Origin: an uncultured Alphaproteobacteria bacterium
GTDB lineage: Bacteria > Pseudomonadota > Alphaproteobacteria > Rickettsiales > UBA1997
Length of the DNA stretch: 6,187 nucleotides
Assembly: GCA_903849835.1 (NCBI GenBank)
Contig: CAINKA010000091.1
Span: 1 to 6,187, forward strand
Direction of reading: 5' to 3'
This document shows positions 1 to 5,469 of the stretch, piece after piece. Position numbers and translations under genes: made by a program. The notes under the pieces are model-generated. The model had not been told where the DNA came from and did not search any database. It saw only the letters and a program-made list of their open reading frames with translations. Each line of letters begins with the position of its first letter. The stretch's first letter is position 1.

Positions 1-12
1 CGGTGCCCAGAA

Positions 13-37
13 TCATGCTTCGACAGGCTCAGCATGA
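13..37. repeat. Short CATG-type palindromic repeat downstream of trpS
   Basis: Seven-base inverted arms TCATGCT (13-19) and AGCATGA (31-37) enclose an 11-base centre. Read on the minus strand, the core is GTCATGCTGAGCCTGTCGAA. From memory, this phrase (often with CTTGTCGA) recurs as a dispersed intergenic repeat in many unrelated bacterial genomes. It lies about 20 bases past the trpS stop on the trpS coding strand, so it could form a 3'-end hairpin. No T-tract follows it, so I do not call it an intrinsic terminator. Confidence 0.55.
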
Positions 38-57
38 CAATGGGGGTTTTGACGAGT

Positions 58-1107
58 TTAAGACAATCCAACAATTTCGAAAACCTCTTTCCGAGTTTTT
101 GCCGCGATTTCTTGTGCGGATTTTTTTCCGTCACTCAAAACCTGTTTGATGTAGGTTTCGTCTTGCTTGAAACGGATTAAATTTTCCTGAATCGGACGCA
201 ATTTTTCGATTAAACTTTCCGCCAAATCATTTTTGAATTTGCCGTAGCCCGAAGTTTCGTATTCTTGCGCGATAACTGTTGGAGCCTTGCCAGACACGGC
301 TGAAAAGATGTTGAGTAAGTTGTAAATTTCGGGACGCCCAAGGGGATTAGCTTCGTCGTAAGTGATTGAGCTCAGCGAATCAGTTTTTGCTTTTTTTATT
401 TTTTTCAAAATTTCTTCCGGCGCGTCAGTGAGGTTGATGCGCGAGAGATCAGACTCATCCGATTTACTCATTTTTTTCGCGCCGTCTTGCAGCGACATGA
501 TGCGCTTCACGCCTTGCAGAATCATGGGCTCCGGCAATTTAAAATATTCTTTTCCGAAGCGACGATTGAAAGCGCCGGCAATGTCGCGAGTGAGTTCGAG
601 ATGTTGTTTTTGATCTTCACCGACAGGGACGAGATCGGCATGGTAGAGGAGGATGTCGGAGGCCATTAGCACTGGGTAGGCGTAAAGGCCAACACTTGCT
701 GACTCATCCTGTAAAATTCGTTTTATACTACTAAAGCCCTTCACTACCTGCACAACTTCTTGTGTAGTTTTTTCCTTAAACTGCGTCATCCGATTCAACC
801 ACCCCATCGGAGTTAAAGTGCCAAGAACCCACGCCAGCTCTGCATGCTCCACCACCTCACTCTGCACAAAAATTGTCGATTTTTTGGGATTGAGGCCAGA
901 GGCCAAATAAATCGCGGCGGCATCTAAAACATTTTTTCGCAACTCTTTCGGATCTTGCGGCAAAGTAATCGCATGCAAATTCATCACGCCGAAAATGCAG
1001 CGGTGAGTCGGAATTGATTGCAAATCGATCCAATTGCGAATCGAGCCGAGATAATTTCCGAGATGTAAATTTCCTGTAGGTTGGATGCCGGAGAGAACAG
1101 TTTTCAT
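58..1107 (-). CDS. trpS: Tryptophanyl-tRNA synthetase (TrpRS)
   Basis: Cytosolic class I enzyme that charges tRNA-Trp with tryptophan using ATP. The 349-residue product is complete. It has the HIGH-type signature at residues 15-18 (HLGN, after SGIQPTGN), the VGEDQKQHLELTRDIA tract near 162-177, and the KMSKS loop at 212-216 (KKMSKSDES). The C-terminus aligns with the usual end of bacterial TrpRS. The ATG at 1107 fits the usual N-terminus (MKTVLSGIQPTGNLHLGN), but no Shine-Dalgarno is visible upstream. The protein is about 15 residues longer than E. coli TrpRS as I recall it. The excess falls at about residues 117-132, between the MTQFKEK motif and the ASVGLYAYPVLMASDILLY motif, where the usual link is only a few residues. 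The gene is divergent from rnpB with a 46-bp gap. Overall similarity is to alphaproteobacterial-type TrpRS. The identification is very secure. Confidence 0.97.
   Translation of the reverse strand: MKTVLSGIQPTGNLHLGNYLGSIRNWIDLQSIPTHRCIFGVMNLHAITLPQDPKELRKNVLDAAAIYLASGLNPKKSTIFVQSEVVEHAELAWVLGTLTPMGWLNRMTQFKEKTTQEVVQVVKGFSSIKRILQDESASVGLYAYPVLMASDILLYHADLVPVGEDQKQHLELTRDIAGAFNRRFGKEYFKLPEPMILQGVKRIMSLQDGAKKMSKSDESDLSRINLTDAPEEILKKIKKAKTDSLSSITYDEANPLGRPEIYNLLNIFSAVSGKAPTVIAQEYETSGYGKFKNDLAESLIEKLRPIQENLIRFKQDETYIKQVLSDGKKSAQEIAAKTRKEVFEIVGLS
712..759 (-). other. Apparent 16-codon in-frame insertion in trpS
   Basis: Codons 117-132 encode EVVQVVKGFSSIKRIL. This stretch has no counterpart in the E. 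coli TrpRS sequence as I recall it, where the K(S/T) after QFK is followed by about ten residues before the GL(F/Y)xYPVLMA motif. The insertion is a multiple of three. Its first codons overlap a hairpin (743-747 with 764-768, and 752-755 with 760-763). It could be a captured palindromic element or lineage-specific loop growth. The boundaries are approximate. Confidence 0.45.
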
Positions 1108-1117
1108 GAATTACGAA

Positions 1118-1146
1118 TTGCTTTGAAAGGCGGCGCAACTTACTTT
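1118..1146 (+). promoter_or_regulatory. Candidate sigma70-type promoter of rnpB
   Basis: TTGCTT (1118-1123) and TACTTT (1141-1146) are separated by 17 bp. They end 7 bases before the first base of the RNase P P1 helix at 1154, which is where a start site would be expected. Each hexamer matches only about half of its consensus, so spacing and position carry the call. The site lies in the 46-bp gap between divergent trpS and rnpB. Confidence 0.35.
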
Positions 1147-1153
1147 TGCAAAC

Positions 1154-1629
1154 TTGTAAGGCAAGCGGATGATCGCTGGTTTTAGTGCCGCGGGCTTTGT
1201 CCCAATGGTGCTTGAAAATTAGAGGAAAGTCCGGGCTCCACGAGAAAATGATACCAGCTAACGGCTGGCCACGCAGTCTGAATAAACTAGGACGGCTGAG
1301 GGAATAGTGTCACAGAGAATATACCGCTAAGTTATGCGCCCATGTTCCCCCTTTTAGGGGGGATCGAGTCGACGCGTTAGCGCGACGATGGGGGTGCATA
1401 ATCAGTAAGGATGAAAACGCGAGGTAAGAGCTCACGCGCTTCTGTGGTAACGCAGATTTGGGAAAACCCTATCTGGAGCAAGACCAAATAGGAATGGCAA
1501 GCTCTTCAATGAGCAAGTGTTCTCGCACGCCATTCGGGTAGGTTGCTTGAGGTTAACAGTGATGTTAATCCCAGATGAATGATCGTCGCCCGCAAGGGTA
1601 CAGAACCCGGCTTACAGCTTGCCTTACAA
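1154..1629 (+). ncRNA. rnpB: RNase P RNA, bacterial type A
   Basis: Catalytic RNA that, with the RnpA protein, removes 5' leaders from tRNA precursors. Conserved blocks are clear: GAGGAAAGTCCGGGCTC at 1222-1238, GGAGCAAGACCAAATAGGAA at 1475-1494, GGGTAGGTTGCTTGAGG after 1535, and ACAGAACCCGGCTTAC at 1600-1615. The first and last blocks form the P4 region. The ends are set by a perfect 13-bp P1 helix, 1154-1166 with 1617-1629, giving 476 nt. The P12 arm is enlarged: its base (1333-1343 with 1388-1400) carries two side-by-side hairpins, a C5/G5 stem at 1347-1361 and a GTCG/CGAC stem near 1368-1386. The P15 stem (1492-1498 with 1529-1535) encloses two small hairpins, 1501-1514 and 1517-1528, and no GGU is present between its strands. 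GGU in L15 normally pairs with the tRNA CCA end. The gene is complete and very secure. Confidence 0.97.
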
Positions 1630-1633
1630 AACA

Positions 1634-1719
1634 AAGTCGTAAGTGGTAAGTCATAAGTCGTAAGTCACTCCGAGTGCTTTACGACTTACGACTTACCACT
1701 TACGACTTACGACTTTTTT
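1634..1719 (+). terminator. Large heptamer-repeat hairpin with T-tract after rnpB
   Basis: The left arm (1634-1669) is about five head-to-tail variants of an AAGTCGT heptamer. The right arm (1673-1708) is its near-complement, with two mismatches and one G-U pair over about 35 positions and a 3-base loop (1670-1672). One further ACTTACGAC unit, then six Ts (1714-1719), follow. The structure begins five bases after the RNase P RNA end, so it fits a Rho-independent terminator or 3'-end processing signal for rnpB. The stem is far longer than usual terminators and its sequence is repetitive, so it may be an inserted repeat element co-opted as a terminator. The same heptamer occurs inside the lysyl-tRNA synthetase gene at 5668-5698. 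It ends only 4 bases before the alaS ATG. Confidence 0.75.
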
Positions 1720-1723
1720 ATTT

Positions 1724-2509
1724 ATGCAAACGACCAACCAAATCCGCACCTCCTTCCTCGATTTCTTCGCCCGCAACAGCCACGAAATAATCGCCTCTTC
1801 GCCGCTAATCCCGCACAATGACCCAACTCTGATGTTCACCAACGCTGGGATGAATCAGTTCAAAAATTATTTCACGGGCGTCGAAATTCCGAAATTTAAA
1901 CGCGCGGCCACTTCGCAAAAATGTGTGCGCGCAGGTGGCAAACACAACGATCTCGACAATGTCGGATTCACTGCACGCCACCACACTTTCTTCGAGATGC
2001 TCGGCAATTTTTCTTTCGGCGATTATTTTAAAGAAGAAGCGATTTTTTACGCGTGGAATTTTTTAACGACAGAGCTTGGGATCAACAAAGACAGGCTTTT
2101 GGTCACTATTTACCACACTGATGACGACGCTGCAAATCACTGGAAAAAAATCGCTGGATTGCCGGAAGAAAAAATAATCCGCATTTCCTCCGACGATAAT
2201 TTCTGGTCGATGGGCGATGTCGGACCATGCGGGCCCTGCTCCGAAATTTTTTACGATCACGGCGAAAAAATTTTCGGCGGCGTCCCGGGCAGCAAAGATC
2301 AAGATGGCGACCGCTTCACCGAAATTTGGAATTTGGTTTTTATGCAATTTGAAAAACAAGCTGGGGGGGAAATGATTCCACTCCCAAAACCCTGCATCGA
2401 CACCGGCATGGGGCTGGAACGCATCGCCTCGGTGATGCAAGGGGTGCATGATAATTATGAAACTGATACGTTTAAAAATTTGATCGGAGAGATTGGAAAA
2501 TTTATTTAG
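1724..2509 (+). pseudogene. alaS: Truncated alanyl-tRNA synthetase, catalytic core only
   Basis: The 261-residue product corresponds to the N-terminal aminoacylation domain of AlaRS, a class II synthetase normally of about 870 residues. Motif 1 lies near residues 33-50 (DPTLMFTNAGMNQFKNYF). Motif 2 lies near 60-103, including GGKHNDLDNVG and FFEMLGNFSFGDYF. DVGPCGPCSEI is at 165-175, and motif 3 is at 226-234 (DTGMGLERI). The frame stops (TAG) right after YETDTFKNLIGEIGKFI, where the tRNA-recognition helices should follow. The anticodon-independent tRNA-binding, editing and C-Ala domains are absent from the window. All core motifs look intact, so decay is recent or the fragment is still made. 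The ATG fits the AlaRS N-terminus, but no Shine-Dalgarno is present and the upstream sequence is the rnpB hairpin. The last ten codons plus stop recur at 3031-3064. It could instead be one half of a split synthetase. Confidence 0.85.
2476..2509 (+). repeat. Left copy of 34-bp imperfect direct repeat
   Basis: This copy comprises the last ten sense codons of the alaS fragment (NLIGEIGKFI), its TAG stop and one preceding base. It matches 3031-3064 at 31 of 34 positions, in the same orientation. The three differences are ttg/tta, gga/ggg and gga/ggg in the alaS frame, all synonymous. The two copies bracket 521 bp that hold the complete toxin gene and its candidate terminator. Confidence 0.9.
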
Positions 2510-2543
2510 CTACGAACAACAACACCTAACAAAAAAACCCACC

Positions 2544-2954
2544 ATGGAAAAAGACTTCAACAACTGGAATTCCTTAAAGCAAAAATTAGATATTCAACAC
2601 AAAACACCAAGCTTCAAAGAGCGCGAAATATGGTGGTGCAGCATTGGCATCAATATTGGCCATGAAGAAAATGGTAAAAGCGAATTGTTCAGTCGTCCGG
2701 TGCTTATTTTAAGAAAATTCAACAACCATATTTTTCTCGGAATCCCGTTAACCAGCGCAGTTAAAGACAACAAATATTATTTTCCGATAACCTTTAAGGA
2801 GCAGACGAGTTGTTTGATGTTATCGCAGCTAAGAATTTTGGAGAGCAGAAGACTGACTAGAATGAAGGGAAAATTGTCAGATAATCAGTTTCTGAGAGTG
2901 AGGAAGGTGGTGAGCGGAATCGTGATGGGAGAGTATCCAACCCCACATTGCTGA
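2544..2954 (+). CDS. PemK/MazF-family toxin, no antitoxin visible
   Basis: The 136-residue product matches the MazF/PemK endoribonuclease fold, whose members cut mRNA or other RNAs and are normally held inactive by an antitoxin. The core begins near residue 27 with REIWWCSIGINIG. It continues with E..GK...SRPVLIL (48-57, with conserved Arg51), IPLTS (67-71, conserved Thr70), and LSQLRILESRRL (93-104). Arg51 and Thr70 correspond to the catalytic positions of the family. A polar extension of about 25 residues (WNSLKQKL...) precedes the core, as in PemK-like proteins I associate with Patescibacteria. The ATG at 2544 is the likely start. A TTG at 2493 would extend the frame back into alaS but has a Shine-Dalgarno only one base away. 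No clear ribosome site precedes 2544. No antitoxin frame lies within the repeat-bounded unit. The stop is TGA. Confidence 0.85.
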   Translation: MEKDFNNWNSLKQKLDIQHKTPSFKEREIWWCSIGINIGHEENGKSELFSRPVLILRKFNNHIFLGIPLTSAVKDNKYYFPITFKEQTSCLMLSQLRILESRRLTRMKGKLSDNQFLRVRKVVSGIVMGEYPTPHC

Positions 2955-2990
2955 GGGGTTGTCTGTGCCTAACGGCAATTTGTTTTTTTA
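2939..2990 (+). terminator. Candidate terminator region of the toxin gene
   Basis: Two small hairpins lie at and after the toxin stop: AACCCC (2939-2944) with GGGGTT (2955-2960), and TGCC (2966-2969) with GGCA (2974-2977). The second is followed by ATTTGTTTTTTTA, a T-rich tail. The second stem is only 4 bp, so termination strength is doubtful. The position between convergent genes supports the call. Confidence 0.4.
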
Positions 2991-3030
2991 TTAAAAATGG
3001 CAGCGCTGTCTTTGTCAACAGACGGATCTG

Positions 3031-3064
3031 AAATTTAATCGGGGAGATTGGGAAATTTATTTAG
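3031..3064 (+). repeat. Right copy of 34-bp imperfect direct repeat
   Basis: This is a second copy of the alaS-fragment 3' end, 555 bp downstream of the first, again ending in FI-TAG in the alaS frame. Its last eight bases overlap the 3' end of the convergent nucleotidyltransferase-dehydrogenase gene, including that gene's stop codon. There is no alaS-like reading frame upstream of this copy. It is therefore a fragment left by duplication, integration or recombination, not part of a gene. Confidence 0.88.
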
Positions 3065-5450
3065 TAAACTCATAACCACCACGCGCATCAACATTATGTT
3101 GTGCCTTACCTTGTATTGGCGCTACCACCAAAGAAGGATGCTCAGACTCAATCAATCTCTGACCCTCTTCTGCTAAAAAACTTTTCACCACATCTAACAC
3201 TAAATAAATTTTTCTGATCTCTTGATTAGCGCAGTTAAAATTTATTTTTTGTGAATCGAGCTCAACATTAACTCCGTCATTTTTAAAAATTTTTTCGAAA
3301 GCGAGTTTTAATTTCTCAAAATTTTCTAGCTGAGCTGCCGATGCCTTTTCCCGAAATTGCAAAGTCATTTTACTATTTCCTAGATCATCTTTGGCTTCAG
3401 AAATAACAAATCCCACCCCCTCTTTAGCAAAGCTGAGAGAGATTTTTTTGATCTCGTCCATTGCCAATAATTTTTGAAATTGACGATCTTGTTCCTGCGC
3501 AGCTTTAGCCATAGATTCTTTATTGACGGTCGGAATTTCTCTTACGGACACCACTCCTTTCGACCCAAGAATTGCCGGCATTGTAAGAAAATTTGGCACT
3601 CCTTCGAAACCAGACGGCACTTGGTATAAATCTCCAATCACTCCCACAGAAACAAAAGATTCGCCACTTTCGCGACCAAAAATTCTACTCAAAATATCTG
3701 CATTAGCTCTAGCGGCGGCATAAAAAGGTGAAGAGGTTCGTAACTGGCGAGAAGATTCAATTCCAATTTTTTTAGCTTCTTCCGTAGCTGCAACAATTTG
3801 TTCTTTTGTCAATAATTCAGAAATTTTTTTCCCACAAACTATGGCATTTGGATCGATTAGCGGCACCATAAATTCGGCATCTTTAATGCCGATGAAGCAG
3901 CAACTTGCTCTTAATTTTTTTAAAGTTTCCAAAATTACAGGTATCTCGTAACCGCTTTCTTTACAAAATTTTTGATTATTTTCAAATATTGCCGTTGCCA
4001 AAACTCTGCGCAATCGATCCGTTTCAACATCCGATGATTTACCAATAATTTGTGCGCAAGGAAGATCGCTGGCATAAGCAAAATATCGGGCAATCACGTT
4101 GATCGGATTGGTATCCAAAATGCAAACGGCATTGGGAGCATACTTACTGACTGCAGTCGCTAGAGATTTTATTACCTCAGCATTTCGATACACAACTTCG
4201 CTTCTTCCTTTCGAGTCCCCATATCGAGAGAACTCTCTACTAAAGGCCACAAACACAATATCTGCTTTAGAAATTTTACGCATCTCTTCACTATTTTCAG
4301 AATCAACAACCTCAACTTTTGGATTTATTTTTGCTTCACCACACATTGCATAAAAATCATCTAATCTGCCCTTCGCTCTTTCTCCAACGTCACAAAGAAC
4401 AATCGTGTCTTCAGAAGAAACTAATCCTTTTGCGATTATTTGTTGCAGAGTCGTAGTGCCAACAAGACCAACTCCGAACATGACTATTTTTTTTCCGACT
4501 TTCGCACTGACATTTGTCGTTCCTTTTGTTTGATGAATCGTCGCAGAAACATAACTTGCGAATAGATCTTTTTTGCTTTCCGGCACAGTAACCACTTCCG
4601 CTTCTGCACCTTTTAACTGGAGCATTTTCCCTTCTGCAAACACTGCTAACAAAGCATTTTCCGCTTCTTCACTTTTAAATCTGTCACTAGAATTATCTGC
4701 CCCAACTTCACGATGATTTAAACTGGCAAGCATCAACTCTTTCTCTACATAGCGTAAAACAGGAGGCTGAAGTAGGTGAAACGACGAAGAAAGATCAGTC
4801 CTAAGATCAGTGGCGCTAATGATGCTATTATCCTCCCTCTCCAAACCACAAACACTAAAGCCGCATCCAAAACTTCTGGCTAATCCGGCAACTGGATGAG
4901 AGTCACGATAAGTTGCGACGCGAGTCACGATGTTACGTTGATCGCCCGGTTTGACAGAAGTAAAAAATTCTAATGACCAAGTTGGTATTCCATGTTTCGT
5001 GCAATGAGCTTCAACCTGCTCAATCAAAGGCTCAAAAGATGGTGGATTAGTCTCGGTGTAACGCAAAAAAGACGGATGATTTTTTGGATCAATATCCTGC
5101 AAAAATAACCACGGCATCGCAAACTGAGCCATGATCGCTCTTTGTTCAAAACTAAAAGGATTTTTCTCGGTATCACGATCTTCATTTGAAGCTCCGATAG
5201 CTAAAATGATGCGCGGAAGATTTGAATTCGAGGGAGCATCCCCAACTACCGCCGCAGCTGTCATTAAATTTGTAACTAACGATTCATGTCCAACATGAAA
5301 TGGCTGAAATCTACCGAGAGTAAATGGGATTCTAGTCTTGCCATGCTCTGGAACATTTGCTCTCTCAATAACCGCACTAAAATTACGATGCCCCTCAGTA
5401 GTTGCGATCATTATAGCTTTGGACATTGCTCTGCTCATTACTCTGCTCAT
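3057..5450 (-). CDS. NadM-like nucleotidyltransferase fused to lactate/malate-dehydrogenase-like domain
   Basis: A 797-residue multidomain protein. Residues about 41-240 match the archaeal-type NMN adenylyltransferase fold: GRFQPFHVGH at 46-55 (HxGH nucleotide-binding motif), KNPFSFEQR at 96-104, and the ISATDLR motif at 211-217. Such enzymes make NAD or NaAD from the mononucleotide and ATP. After a linker of about 75 residues, residues about 317-666 match the lactate/malate dehydrogenase family. Visible there are FGVGLVG (325-331), an Asp ending strand 2 (LCD, typical of NAD binders), DTNPIN (446-451), an ETDRLR tract (476-481) and a MVPL tract (528-531). The catalytic-His position there reads Asp (KDAEFMVPL). 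About 130 further residues are unrecognised. The ATG at 5450 is preceded by GGAGAG, and a TTG four codons upstream is less likely. The gene follows lysS by 19 bp. Exact substrates are unknown, and the fusion appears uninterrupted. Confidence 0.85.
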   Translation of the reverse strand: MSRVMSRAMSKAIMIATTEGHRNFSAVIERANVPEHGKTRIPFTLGRFQPFHVGHESLVTNLMTAAAVVGDAPSNSNLPRIILAIGASNEDRDTEKNPFSFEQRAIMAQFAMPWLFLQDIDPKNHPSFLRYTETNPPSFEPLIEQVEAHCTKHGIPTWSLEFFTSVKPGDQRNIVTRVATYRDSHPVAGLARSFGCGFSVCGLEREDNSIISATDLRTDLSSSFHLLQPPVLRYVEKELMLASLNHREVGADNSSDRFKSEEAENALLAVFAEGKMLQLKGAEAEVVTVPESKKDLFASYVSATIHQTKGTTNVSAKVGKKIVMFGVGLVGTTTLQQIIAKGLVSSEDTIVLCDVGERAKGRLDDFYAMCGEAKINPKVEVVDSENSEEMRKISKADIVFVAFSREFSRYGDSKGRSEVVYRNAEVIKSLATAVSKYAPNAVCILDTNPINVIARYFAYASDLPCAQIIGKSSDVETDRLRRVLATAIFENNQKFCKESGYEIPVILETLKKLRASCCFIGIKDAEFMVPLIDPNAIVCGKKISELLTKEQIVAATEEAKKIGIESSRQLRTSSPFYAAARANADILSRIFGRESGESFVSVGVIGDLYQVPSGFEGVPNFLTMPAILGSKGVVSVREIPTVNKESMAKAAQEQDRQFQKLLAMDEIKKISLSFAKEGVGFVISEAKDDLGNSKMTLQFREKASAAQLENFEKLKLAFEKIFKNDGVNVELDSQKINFNCANQEIRKIYLVLDVVKSFLAEEGQRLIESEHPSLVVAPIQGKAQHNVDARGGYEFTK

Positions 5451-5454
5451 TTTT

Positions 5455-5460
5455 CTCTCC
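5455..5460 (-). promoter_or_regulatory. Ribosome binding site of the fusion gene
   Basis: GGAGAG lies four bases upstream of the ATG at 5450, in the 19-bp gap after the lysS stop. It decides the start in favour of 5450 over the in-frame TTG at 5462, which overlaps the site. Further ATGs at codons 5, 9 and 14 are possible secondary starts. Confidence 0.6.
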
Positions 5461-5469
5461 AAAAAATTT

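Noticed and set aside
857..1138. Long frames opposite or overlapping trpS, alaS, the fusion gene and lysS.
   Set aside because: They overlap conserved genes in other frames, have no recognisable motifs or ribosome sites, and are shadows of the real coding sequence.
1501..1528. Two small adjacent hairpins as a CRISPR-like or independent small RNA structure.
   Set aside because: They lie inside the P15 arm of RNase P RNA and are explained by that fold. No CRISPR array is present in the window.
2493..2543. Upstream TTG start for the toxin, overlapping the alaS end.
   Set aside because: The GGAGAG that could serve it lies only one base before the TTG, and the extra residues lie in the repeat and a low-complexity stretch. 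ATG at 2544 starts nearer the conserved core.
2952..2972. Reading the toxin TGA as glycine (code 25 of some CPR lineages).
   Set aside because: It would add only five codons before TAA, the glycines in all genes use GGN, and no internal in-frame TGA is needed anywhere in the window.
3001..3023. Palindrome CAGCGCTG and the CTGT/ACAG stem as a terminator for the minus-strand fusion gene.
   Set aside because: The stems are 4 bp with competing pairings, and the T-run on the minus strand is short and interrupted.
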